Assembly: GCA_051877575.1 (NCBI GenBank)
Contig: JBJEJA010000043.1
Span: 1 to 31,541 of the forward strand
Source of the DNA: UBA2882 sp051877575
Lineage (GTDB): Bacteria; Bacillota; Clostridia; Lachnospirales; Lachnospiraceae
Direction: 5' to 3'
Length of the DNA: 31,541 nt
Numbering within the stretch: position 1 is the first letter of the stretch; every line of letters begins with the position of its first letter. The notes under the pieces were generated by a model. That model made no database searches and was not told where the DNA came from. It saw only the letters and a list, made by a program, of their open reading frames with translations. The translations under genes were made by a program, and so were the position numbers. This document shows, in pieces, positions 15,846 to 23,757 of this stretch.

Positions 15846-16528
15846 TAAAAGGAATTCTGATTCTGGCGATAATCGGATTTCTGTTTTATGACTCCTGGCT
15901 GAGTATTATCATCGGAAGTCCGCTTTTGATTTTTTATTACCGGTATGAGTATGAAAAAATGCTGAAGAAAAACAGCGAGGAATTGACGGCACATTTTAAG
16001 GAAGCGCTGCTGGCTGTCCTTGCGGCATTGAAAGCAGGGTATTCCGTTGAGAATGCGTTTGTTGAGGCATATCAGGATTTGGAATATCGTTTCGGAGATA
16101 AAGATGTCATGGTAAAGAAACTTCTTTTTATAAACAGACAGATAAAAAATAATGTACCGATTGAGCATTTGCTGGGAGAGTTTGCAAAAGAAAGCGGTGT
16201 GGATGATATCAGGGATTTTGCACAGGTTTTCAAGATCGCCAAAAGAAGCGGAGGAGATATGGGCAGGATGATGGAGCGGACCATCTCTATAATAACCCGG
16301 CGGATGGAAACACAGGAAAACATCCGTATGCTGGTGGCGGCAAAGCGTTATGAGCAGCAGATTATGAACGTTGTTCCCATGGGAATTATTCTTTACATCC
16401 GTTTGACCAATCCGGGATATTTTGATGATCTGTATCACAGTTTTGCAGGAATTGTAATCATGACGGCAGCATTGGCTGTTTATCTTGCAGCATATCGGCT
16501 GTCTGAGAAAATTTTGGAGATTGCATAG
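15818..16528 (+). CDS. tadB: TadB-like inner-membrane platform protein (T2SSF domain)
   Basis: Integral membrane protein of the type II secretion F family; with TadC it forms the platform on which TadA acts. The 236 residues contain two N-terminal hydrophobic segments (IIIIKGILILAIIGFLFY, LSIIIGSPLLIFYY). A helical cytoplasmic T2SSF domain follows (EALLAVLAALKAGYSVENAF ... VFKIAKRSGGDMGRMM), then C-terminal membrane helices (IVIMTAALAVYLAAY). The start at 15818 lies inside the end of tadA, with GGAAGG just upstream. The next gene begins 16 bases after the stop. Confidence 0.9.
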   Translation: MGKQRAIIIIKGILILAIIGFLFYDSWLSIIIGSPLLIFYYRYEYEKMLKKNSEELTAHFKEALLAVLAALKAGYSVENAFVEAYQDLEYRFGDKDVMVKKLLFINRQIKNNVPIEHLLGEFAKESGVDDIRDFAQVFKIAKRSGGDMGRMMERTISIITRRMETQENIRMLVAAKRYEQQIMNVVPMGIILYIRLTNPGYFDDLYHSFAGIVIMTAALAVYLAAYRLSEKILEIA

Positions 16529-16544
16529 GGGAGGATGGGAAGGT

Positions 16545-17834
16545 ATGAATAAAAAAGGAAACCCCATTGTCAGGGAGCACTTAAAAAAGCTGTATCCGGG
16601 AAAGGACGAAGAAAAGCTGGTGAAATCATTCTATGGCAGAAAACGGAAAATGGCAGGAGTGACCATATTGACAGGAATTGTAATAGGAATACTGCTCTTT
16701 ATTTCGGGACTTGCAGATAGAAAAATATCGGAAACCGGGGAAATAGTAAGAGAAGGATATGACGGCTCCGCGATACAGATTCCGGCGACAGTGCATAGTG
16801 AGCAATACGGAAAAATGGATGTGGATATTGATGTAGACCGACGCATTTATGATGAAGAAGAGGCGGAGAAACTGTTTGACCGGGCGGAAAGCTGGCTGGG
16901 ACAGGTTATGCCCGGTGAGAACGAGGGACTTACATGCGTCAGGGAAGATCTGGTATTTCCGTCATTTTATGAGGAGGCGGATATAGCCATTGCATATACC
17001 AGCAGTAATTATGCTTTGATCAATGGCAGCGGAGAGGTCCAAAATGCAGAACTGGAAAAAGAAGAGAAGGTCCGGATCAGGGCAGAATTTTCTTATGAAA
17101 ATATGACCAGGGAAAAGGATTATGAAATAACGGTTTATCCGCCATTACTGACGCAGATCGAATTGTTTCAAAAGGAGCTGAAAGAAATCATATCAGAAGA
17201 AAATAACAGGCAAAGAGAGAGTGAAGTGTTTCAATTGCCCGACCGGATAGGAGGAGAAGCAGTAACCTATGAAGAAAAAAGGGATAACAGAGTTTTCTAT
17301 ATTCTGTTACTTACTTTGGTATGTGCAGTCTGCCTCTACAGAGGAATGGATAGAGATTTGGAAAGGCTTTATGAAAAGAGAAAACAGAAATTGCTGCTCA
17401 GCTATCCCGCATTTGTCAGCAAGCTGGCGTTATTTGTCGGAGCAGGCATGAGTGTTACCGGTGCAATCAGAAGGATTTATACGGAGACGGATGGGCAAGG
17501 GGAGGAGCCGCTTTATGAGGAATTGGGAATTTTGGTCCATGAACTGGATAACGGAAAGCTGGAAGCGGATGCATTGGCAGATCTGGGAAAAAGAAATGGT
17601 CTGCCGCAGTATCGAAAATTCTGCTCGCTGTTGTCGGTAAATATGAAAAAAGGCTCCATGAATCTAAGAGAACTGCTGGAGCAGGAAGCAGAAGAGGCGT
17701 TTACGGAACATCAGTTTCAGATTAGAAAACTGGGAGAAGAGGCAGGAACGAAGTTGTTGTTACCTATGGTAATGATGCTGGCGGTCGTTTTGGTTATTAT
17801 TATGGTGCCGGCATTCATGACATATCAGATATAG
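16545..17834 (+). CDS. tadC: TadC-like platform protein with an extra extracytoplasmic domain
   Basis: The C-terminal half (about 270-429) is a T2SSF domain (LSYPAFVSKLALFVGAGMSVTGAI ... RKFCSLLSVNMKKGSMNL) ending in a long membrane helix (LLLPMVMMLAVVLVIIMVPAFM), as in TadC. Before it is a membrane helix at 36-57, then about 190 residues (58-248) rich in acidic and beta-type sequence, and a second helix at 250-266. With both helices spanning, that 190-residue segment would lie outside the cell. Ordinary TadC proteins are about 280-330 residues and lack such a domain; here the total is 429. The ATG at 16545 has GGGAGGATGGGAAGG upstream. The function of the outer domain is unknown; contact with pilin or peptidoglycan is possible. 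Confidence 0.82.
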   Translation: MNKKGNPIVREHLKKLYPGKDEEKLVKSFYGRKRKMAGVTILTGIVIGILLFISGLADRKISETGEIVREGYDGSAIQIPATVHSEQYGKMDVDIDVDRRIYDEEEAEKLFDRAESWLGQVMPGENEGLTCVREDLVFPSFYEEADIAIAYTSSNYALINGSGEVQNAELEKEEKVRIRAEFSYENMTREKDYEITVYPPLLTQIELFQKELKEIISEENNRQRESEVFQLPDRIGGEAVTYEEKRDNRVFYILLLTLVCAVCLYRGMDRDLERLYEKRKQKLLLSYPAFVSKLALFVGAGMSVTGAIRRIYTETDGQGEEPLYEELGILVHELDNGKLEADALADLGKRNGLPQYRKFCSLLSVNMKKGSMNLRELLEQEAEEAFTEHQFQIRKLGEEAGTKLLLPMVMMLAVVLVIIMVPAFMTYQI

Positions 17835-17852
17835 CGGAAAGGAGGAGGCTGT

Positions 17853-18020
17853 ATGAATACGTTAAAAAGATTTTTGTGGGATGAAAGAGGAATTGGGACA
17901 GTGGAAATGATTCTGATTCTGGTGGTTCTGATTGCGCTTGTATTGATCTTCAAGGAGCAAATGACAGATCTGGTAAACAGTATTTTTGACAAGATTACCC
18001 AACAAAGCGGCAGAGTATAA
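17853..18020 (+). CDS. flp: Flp family type IVb pilin
   Basis: Small prepilin of 55 residues, the likely major subunit of the Tad pilus. The N-terminal leader is 13 residues, basic and ending in DERG. Cleavage after G13 would give a mature protein starting IGTVE, with the conserved Glu at +5, followed by a 16-residue hydrophobic helix (MILILVVLIALVLIF) and a short polar tail. An unusually strong ribosome binding site (AAAGGAGGAGG) lies upstream, as expected for the most abundant product of the operon. It sits between the platform genes and the minor pilin-like genes. Confidence 0.9.
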   Translation: MNTLKRFLWDERGIGTVEMILILVVLIALVLIFKEQMTDLVNSIFDKITQQSGRV

Positions 18021-18051
18021 AAATTTAAGAACAAAATCCGGGGGAGGCATC

Positions 18052-19485
18052 ATGAAAAAAGAAAATCGGACAGAGGCTTCTATCACCATATATCTGGCAA
18101 TGACGTTTACGATTATTTTGTCGCTTCTTTTGCTGATATTGGAAGGGGCGAGAGAAAATGCCATACGAATGAAAGTGGAGTGCGCCATGGACCTTTCTTT
18201 AAATTCCATATTTGCGGAATATAACAGACAATTGTTGGAACAGTATGATCTGTTTTTTATTGATACCTCCTATGGACAATCGGGAGCATCTCCGGAAAAT
18301 ACGGAAGAGCATTTAAAATATTATCTGGACGCTAATTTTGAAGCGGGAGAAGAGATGGGACCGGTTAAGGATCTGCTGGATATACAGGCGGAAGAAGTAA
18401 CCATTCTGGATTATTCGCTGGCAAGTGACGAAGGCGGGCAGTTGGTAAAAAGACAGGCTGTATCTTATATGAAGGATCTGTATGGTATTTCCTATTTGAA
18501 TGAGGTGCAACGGCAAATGGATACCGTGAATCAGGAAGGGCTGCTGACGCGAGATATTACGGGAGAACGGCTTGCAAATCAGAGTGCGATCGACAATTTT
18601 GAGATTCCGCCGAAACAGGTGGGAGAGGATGAATGGGAAGAGGTTGAATTAAATAATCCCGCGGACGGAGTCAATGCAGCCAGAGGGGCATTGGCATTGG
18701 TAATCGATGCGGACAGTGAGTTATCAACATCGGGGGTCTGTTTATCCAATTACATATCTCAAAGAACATGTAATCAAGGCAGCGGTTTGGCAGGGCGGGA
18801 AGGAACCACACAGGCAGAGGAATTGATTTTTAATGAGTATTTAATGAAAAAGTGCGGGAATTATACAAACCCGAAGGAAAACGGAGCATTGCAATATCAA
18901 TTGGAATATATTCTGACAGGAAAGGACAATGATGTGGAAAATCTCAAAGCGATCGTCAACCGGATGCTTTTATTGAGGGAGACAGCAAATGTCATTTATT
19001 TATTCTCGGATGAAGGTAAGATGGCAGAAGCAGAAGCGCTTGCGATGGCGGTAACATCGGCAATTGCCTTGCCCGAACTGACGGAACTGGTAAAGATTTC
19101 CCTGATCTTTGCATGGGCCTATGCGGAAAGCGTATACGATGTAAGGTCGCTTTTGCAAGGCGGAAGAATACCGTTAATGAAAAGCAGTGATACCTGGCAC
19201 TACAGTATTTCCGGTATGCTTGATTTTGCGTCCGATACGGCTGTAGCTTCCGAAAACAGTGAGGGAATTTCTTATGAAGAATATTTGAGATTGTTTCTTG
19301 CGCTGGAAAATACACAGACAAAGACTGACCGGGCCATGGACGTAATCGAGATGGACATCCGGAAATGTGAGGGAAATGCCTATTTCCGGTTAGATACCTG
19401 TGTGGATTATATACAGGCAGAGGTGTTTACTTCCAGCGGGTACGGATACAATCACAGCATAACACGTTCTTACTATTACTATTAA
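18052..19485 (+). CDS. DUF5702-like membrane-anchored protein of the Tad locus
   Basis: 477 residues with one N-terminal membrane helix (SITIYLAMTFTIILSLLLLIL, about 11-31) after a short basic stretch, and a large extracytoplasmic remainder. It resembles DUF5702-type proteins by recall, not by search. The Glu-x-Ala-Arg segment after the helix (LEGARENAIRMKVECAMDLSLNSIFAEYNRQLLEQYDLFFID) is characteristic of this group and resembles the start of TadG/TadE proteins. There is no clear G|xxxxE site, so it may stay membrane-anchored. The ATG at 18052 has GGGGGAGG close upstream; 31 bases separate it from the pilin. It is probably a minor pilus-tip or assembly factor. Confidence 0.72.
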   Translation: MKKENRTEASITIYLAMTFTIILSLLLLILEGARENAIRMKVECAMDLSLNSIFAEYNRQLLEQYDLFFIDTSYGQSGASPENTEEHLKYYLDANFEAGEEMGPVKDLLDIQAEEVTILDYSLASDEGGQLVKRQAVSYMKDLYGISYLNEVQRQMDTVNQEGLLTRDITGERLANQSAIDNFEIPPKQVGEDEWEEVELNNPADGVNAARGALALVIDADSELSTSGVCLSNYISQRTCNQGSGLAGREGTTQAEELIFNEYLMKKCGNYTNPKENGALQYQLEYILTGKDNDVENLKAIVNRMLLLRETANVIYLFSDEGKMAEAEALAMAVTSAIALPELTELVKISLIFAWAYAESVYDVRSLLQGGRIPLMKSSDTWHYSISGMLDFASDTAVASENSEGISYEEYLRLFLALENTQTKTDRAMDVIEMDIRKCEGNAYFRLDTCVDYIQAEVFTSSGYGYNHSITRSYYYY

Positions 19486-19503
19486 AAGAGGAGGTGACAG
19501 AGG

Positions 19504-20451
19504 ATGTCCTTTTTGGGAAGAAACAACAAATTTATTCAAAGTGCATTATCTCTCCAGACACATTTCAAAAAACACACTGACAAACTTCATTTGATTTTCC
19601 CCAAGGTCAAAGAAAAACAAAGTAACGATTTCTCAAAAAGGGCATCCTCTGTCATCTCAATTACCCCGGAGGGCAGTCTGACGATAGAGGCTGCCCTCAC
19701 AATACCGATTTTTTTGTTCGCAATCATGGCAATTTTGTCTTTTGCGGAAATTCTGCGACTGCAAATAAATATGGACAGCGCACTGCAGCAATGTGCAAAA
19801 GAATTAGCCATATATGGTTATGCCGGAGATGCCCTGTGCGGAAATACGGTCGGGGATCTGTCGTTTCCCGCCGAAACTTTATTCTCGGAGGGATATGTCA
19901 GAAACCGGATAATTTCTGAAGTGGGGAAAGAGGACCTTGATCATTCCCCGGCAGAGGGCACAGGATCTCTGCACTTTACGGGAAGCCGAATAATGGAAAA
20001 CGACAGGATTGAACTTCGATGTACATACTATGTCACACCTTTTTTTGCCTTATCTCCCAAGGCAGGGTTTCTGACGGGATCAACCGCTGTGGCAAGGGCA
20101 TTTACCGGGTATGATAATCTGACGGCTGCGGAGGCCGGAAATAAAGAAGAATATGTATATGTGACACCCAATGGGACCGTTTATCACAAAAGCAGGAGCT
20201 GCCCTTATCTGGATTTATCCATAGAAAAGGTTTTTGCCGGGGAAGTAGCCGGTATGAGAAATGCGGACGGAGGGATTTATTATGCCTGTTCTGTTTGCGG
20301 TGAAAGCAACAGTGGTTCGGTTGTGTTTATTACGGAATACGGAGACAGATATCACAGCGATATTTTATGCAGCGGGCTGCGCCGTACAGTGGAAGCAATA
20401 CCGATTTCGCAGGTTGGGGGAAGAAATCCCTGCAAAAAATGCGGATATTAG
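19504..20451 (+). CDS. TadE-like pseudopilin with tandem C-terminal Cys/His modules
   Basis: 315 residues. A 57-residue basic leader ends in EG; cleavage after G57 would leave SLTIE, with Glu at +5, ahead of a hydrophobic helix (AALTIPIFLFAIMAILSFAEIL), as in TadE pseudopilins. The leader is far longer than the usual 10-25 residues. Residues about 215-315 contain two related modules. The first has Y227-H228-x4-C233 then C262-x2-C265; the second has Y283-H284-x4-C289 then C310-x2-C313, at the C-terminus. Each module has one His and three Cys, as in small metal-binding ribbons. Translation starts behind a perfect AGGAGGTGA (19489-19497). It may be a surface-exposed minor pilin. Confidence 0.8.
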   Translation: MSFLGRNNKFIQSALSLQTHFKKHTDKLHLIFPKVKEKQSNDFSKRASSVISITPEGSLTIEAALTIPIFLFAIMAILSFAEILRLQINMDSALQQCAKELAIYGYAGDALCGNTVGDLSFPAETLFSEGYVRNRIISEVGKEDLDHSPAEGTGSLHFTGSRIMENDRIELRCTYYVTPFFALSPKAGFLTGSTAVARAFTGYDNLTAAEAGNKEEYVYVTPNGTVYHKSRSCPYLDLSIEKVFAGEVAGMRNADGGIYYACSVCGESNSGSVVFITEYGDRYHSDILCSGLRRTVEAIPISQVGGRNPCKKCGY

Positions 20452-20461
20452 GAGGATGAAG

Positions 20462-20890
20462 ATGATAGAGATTGGGCTTGGCGGCTGGCTGGCCGCATTG
20501 GCGGCAGAAGATCTAAAAAAGAAACAGGTAAAGATTTGGCATATGGTAGCTGCATTTGTGCCGGGAATATTGTATGTAGCATTTTATTGCCGAGGGGAAA
20601 TAGGGAATGTTATGGGCGGGATCGGAGTGGGATTGTTTTTATGCCTTCTATCCGGATTAACGGAAAAGGGAATCGGCATGGGGGATGGATTGGTAACGAT
20701 GATTATCGGGATTTATTCGGGAATGCGGTTCACGTTGTTGTGCCTGCTTATGGCATTTTTCCTGGTTTCTCCGGTGGCCTTGATCCTATATTTGTTAAAG
20801 AGGATGAAAAAGAGAGAAACGCTGCCGTTTATTCCTTTTTTATTTGCCGGCTATGTATTGGCCTTTTTTGTGAAAAGAGGGTGTGTATGA
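20462..20890 (+). CDS. Second A24-type prepilin peptidase-like membrane protein
   Basis: 142 residues, strongly hydrophobic, with about four to five membrane helices. The A24 catalytic pair can be placed at D17 (AAEDLKKKQVKIW, the position of the D-x5-IPN motif but with IPN changed) and D75 in IGMGDG (GxGD). It is therefore a divergent prepilin peptidase, distinct from the one at 13148. The ATG at 20462 is preferred over that at 20456 because GGAGG (20451-20455) gives 6-base spacing. It shares ATGA with the next gene, a TadE-like pseudopilin. Placement between two pseudopilin genes suggests that it processes those rather than Flp, which is inference. Confidence 0.83.
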   Translation: MIEIGLGGWLAALAAEDLKKKQVKIWHMVAAFVPGILYVAFYCRGEIGNVMGGIGVGLFLCLLSGLTEKGIGMGDGLVTMIIGIYSGMRFTLLCLLMAFFLVSPVALILYLLKRMKKRETLPFIPFLFAGYVLAFFVKRGCV

Positions 20891-21315
20891 GAAAGTTATT
20901 AAAGCAGTGTATGGTGGATAACAGAGGGAGTTTCACTGTGGAAAGTGCGGTAATTATTTCATTTCTTGTATTGGTTATCACGGCACTCCTGTTTCTCTCT
21001 TTTTTCTTATATGATCAGTGTTCTTTGGAAAGAGCCGCAGCCATATCGGCATTGCGGGGAAGCGAAGCAGTCTGGGAAAGTCAGGATATCCGGTATCGGG
21101 AGGCGGATAAAGGCATCAGAGAAGTTTTGGAAAATAATCTTCTGGGGGAGAATGACGTGGAAACACACATAGAAGTAAAGGGAAATGATATAGAGGTTAC
21201 ATTAAAGATGCAGTATAAATGGTGGGAATTTCAGACGAAAGCCGGGAAAAAAGTGGTCAATCCGGTTGCTTTTATCAGAAATTGCAGAAAATTGGAAGGA
21301 GTAATACAAAAGTAA
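20887..21315 (+). CDS. TadE-like pseudopilin
   Basis: 142 residues. A 14-residue basic leader ends DNRG; cleavage after G14 would expose SFTVE, with Glu19 at +5, followed by a hydrophobic helix (SAVIISFLVLVITALLFLSFFLY) and an extracytoplasmic part of about 95 residues. This is the standard TadE minor-pilin layout. The start codon overlaps the preceding stop as ATGA, and AGAGGG lies upstream. The last base is immediately followed by the FHA gene. Confidence 0.86.
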   Translation: MRKLLKQCMVDNRGSFTVESAVIISFLVLVITALLFLSFFLYDQCSLERAAAISALRGSEAVWESQDIRYREADKGIREVLENNLLGENDVETHIEVKGNDIEVTLKMQYKWWEFQTKAGKKVVNPVAFIRNCRKLEGVIQK

Positions 21316-21316
21316 G

Positions 21317-22648
21317 ATGGATGCGGAATATAAAAGAGAAAATCATAAAAGCTATTTTGTTGTAAAAGATCAACGGTTAGAAGGACTTCAGAATGAAGGA
21401 ACAAATGATCCATATGGGATGAAAATGATTTGTGATAATTCCATAAGGGGACTGCTGCCCATATCACTCCGTACATTTAACGGAGAAAAAGAATTATATT
21501 ATGACATCAGCAGCAAACAATCGTTACGTATTTTGTATGAAAAAAGAGAATTCAGCAGGGACGATCTCAGAAAACTTTTTCTGGGAATGCAGACGGCCAT
21601 TGGAGGTCTGGAAGAATATCTGCTGGATATGGAATGTCTGATCATCGATCCGGATTATATTTATATTAATGCGGCGGATGAAAGCATCAGTCTTTTGTAC
21701 TATCCCTTTGAGGAGGAAGATTTTGAAAAGACCGTTTACGAATTTGCGGATTATATTTTAGAAAAAGTTTGCAATGAGGATGAACAGGCTGTTATGTATG
21801 CTTATGGATTTTACAGATATGTAAAGGAGGAGCAGGGAGATCTGAAGGAGGCTATCAGAAGGATTTTGGAAGATAAAAGTCGGGAAACGGAATGTGAGGA
21901 ATTCATTGCGGCTCAGGAGAATCCGCCGGAGGATGTGGGCTTTTATCCGGATGAGGATGAGATGAATTTTTATGAGGAGAAAGAAACAGTCAGGGACATA
22001 AAAAAATATGATTCGGTGATGATAGCGGCCTTTTTCGGTGTTCTTGGTCTGGTCGGCATCGGTATGATCCTGTATAGCGCAAGGAATTACGGCTTGTCGG
22101 GACAGAATCTGTTTACGGTAAAGGAATCGGTTGTGGGAGCAGGCATATTTGTGATAGCCATAACGGGTTTGCTGCTCTTTGCGGTAACCGGATATCTGCA
22201 TCGGAAGAAAAGGGCAGCATCCGAAAAAAAGGAAGAAAAAGAAATATATGAAAAACCGACAGCTGTATATACCGAACCGGAAATCACGGAGGTTCAGGAA
22301 ATGCAGGAGGGAGGGTATACCGAAACGGTTCTTTTGGAGGAAAACTGCTATCGGGAACAGAGGATTCTAACCGGACGTATACGGGGAAGAAAAAAGCAGA
22401 TTGATCTGTCGTCTTTTCCGTTCATAATCGGAAAAAGTAAGGAGCAGGCGGATTATGTGCTGGAGGATCCTTCGGTAAGCCGGCTGCATGCCAGATTTAC
22501 CCTGCGGGATGATGTTGTCTATCTTACTGATCTGAACAGCACCAACGGAACGAGCAAAAACGGAATAAAGCTGGAACCAAATGAATTGGTTATGCTGGAG
22601 GCTGACGATGAGATAACCTTTGGAAGAGTTACCTTTACCTATCATTGA
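21317..22648 (+). CDS. DUF6382-like / transmembrane / FHA domain protein
   Basis: 443 residues in three parts. Residues 1-200 resemble the DUF6382 domain (by recall), a soluble cytoplasmic region. Two membrane helices follow at about 235-255 and 270-292. A C-terminal FHA domain occupies about 355-443, with the phosphothreonine-reading residues intact: G372-K373, S388-R389-L390-H391 and N407-S408-T409-N410-G411-T412. Both ends should face the cytoplasm. It follows the TadE gene after one base and so belongs to the pilus operon. FHA domains bind phosphothreonine, suggesting control by a Ser/Thr kinase, but none is encoded here. The GGAAGGAG upstream is 15 bases from the ATG, rather far, so translation may rely on coupling. 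Confidence 0.87.
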   Translation: MDAEYKRENHKSYFVVKDQRLEGLQNEGTNDPYGMKMICDNSIRGLLPISLRTFNGEKELYYDISSKQSLRILYEKREFSRDDLRKLFLGMQTAIGGLEEYLLDMECLIIDPDYIYINAADESISLLYYPFEEEDFEKTVYEFADYILEKVCNEDEQAVMYAYGFYRYVKEEQGDLKEAIRRILEDKSRETECEEFIAAQENPPEDVGFYPDEDEMNFYEEKETVRDIKKYDSVMIAAFFGVLGLVGIGMILYSARNYGLSGQNLFTVKESVVGAGIFVIAITGLLLFAVTGYLHRKKRAASEKKEEKEIYEKPTAVYTEPEITEVQEMQEGGYTETVLLEENCYREQRILTGRIRGRKKQIDLSSFPFIIGKSKEQADYVLEDPSVSRLHARFTLRDDVVYLTDLNSTNGTSKNGIKLEPNELVMLEADDEITFGRVTFTYH

Positions 22649-22673
22649 CATGGTTTTTGGAAAATGATACCCT
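22645..22673 (+). promoter_or_regulatory. Probable SigA promoter of the rhomboid gene
   Basis: A perfect TTGACA (22645-22650) overlaps the stop codon of the FHA gene. A 17-base spacer leads to TACCCT (22668-22673), only a 3 of 6 match to TATAAT. Transcription would start near 22680, giving the rhomboid operon some independence from the pilus operon. Confidence 0.5.
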
Positions 22674-22701
22674 TTGTTTAGAGTGAGAAAAGAGTAAAAC
22701 G

Positions 22702-23757
22702 ATGGAAAAAAGAATTTCTTATTATCTTGGACAAAACGGGTATCTGAAGATGTTGACCAATCTGCCGGAATTTTCCGTTTTCTTTAAAAAGGAAAATGGC
22801 TTTGTCAGTATGGTAGAGCTGGTAAACATGGATGCAAATCCATATATTACGGAAGATATGCTGCATAATGTAACACAAAAGGCACAATGGCGTTTTATGG
22901 ATCAGGGCTACACGGAGATTCATTATCTGGTGTTAGTCATCACAAAAGAACCGGAAAGAGCGCTTCCTTTGGGAGAACGGGAATGGTTTTTCTGGGTCAT
23001 TGACAGTGAACGGAAGGAACTTCTGATACCGGAAGAAAAAGCCGAAGATTTTTACGGGATGAAAGATCTGTTGAAACAATGGCTGACGGCAGATTTTGAC
23101 AGCGTAGAGCAGGGAACGGCTACTTCATATCAGGTAAACGGCCGGCCGGTTAAGAGCGTCAGAGAGCAGCCGTTGGTAAATCACGGTATATTTCTGATCA
23201 ATGTGTTGGTATTTACTTTCTGTACATTATCGGGTGAAGTGTTGTATAATTATGGGAGATTGAGTCTTGATGAAACACTGGGAGGTCAATGGTATCGGAT
23301 TTTTACCAGTATGTTTCTTCATGGAAGTATGTCGCATCTGATCGGAAATATGATTACGCTGTTTTATCTCGGTAATCTTGTGGAAAAAGAGCTCGGTCAT
23401 ATGAAATATTTTATTTTGTATTTTGTATCGGGAATTGCAGGTGCATTTGCATCCCTCTGGATGCAGTCTGTAGAGTTGGCGTTGGGAGAAAATGTAGTCG
23501 GTTCCATTGGTGCCAGCGGAGCCATCTTTGGAATGTTGGGCGGATTGCTCTGGATTCTGATTCGTAACAGAGGCAAATTGGCAGAGATGTCCTTTGTCAG
23601 AGTTTTGTTTTTTATCTGTTATACTTTATATGGCGGTCTGATGAGTGAAAATGTGGATAATGCCGCACATTTCGGCGGTCTGGCAGCCGGATTTCTGATT
23701 GCGGTTTTGTTATACCGGAAGAAAAAAAAGCCGAAAGAAAGGGAAGAAAGCCGATGA
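22702..23757 (+). CDS. Rhomboid family intramembrane serine protease
   Basis: A membrane protease that cleaves transmembrane substrates within the bilayer. Residues 1-165 are a soluble N-terminal domain. Six or seven helices follow with the rhomboid core: HGSMSHLIGNM (oxyanion His/Asn helix), catalytic S272 in GASGAIFG and H323 in NAAHFGG. The catalytic dyad is complete. At 351 residues it is longer than minimal bacterial rhomboids because of the N-terminal domain. The ATG at 22702 has only a weak ribosome binding site. Its stop overlaps the next start (ATGA). The substrate is unknown. Confidence 0.94.
   Translation: MEKRISYYLGQNGYLKMLTNLPEFSVFFKKENGFVSMVELVNMDANPYITEDMLHNVTQKAQWRFMDQGYTEIHYLVLVITKEPERALPLGEREWFFWVIDSERKELLIPEEKAEDFYGMKDLLKQWLTADFDSVEQGTATSYQVNGRPVKSVREQPLVNHGIFLINVLVFTFCTLSGEVLYNYGRLSLDETLGGQWYRIFTSMFLHGSMSHLIGNMITLFYLGNLVEKELGHMKYFILYFVSGIAGAFASLWMQSVELALGENVVGSIGASGAIFGMLGGLLWILIRNRGKLAEMSFVRVLFFICYTLYGGLMSENVDNAAHFGGLAAGFLIAVLLYRKKKKPKEREESR

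Noticed and set aside
15671..16567. A 298-codon minus-strand frame opposite tadA/tadB
   Set aside because: It has no ribosome binding site or family resemblance, and lies wholly across the well-supported, overlapping tadA-tadB genes.
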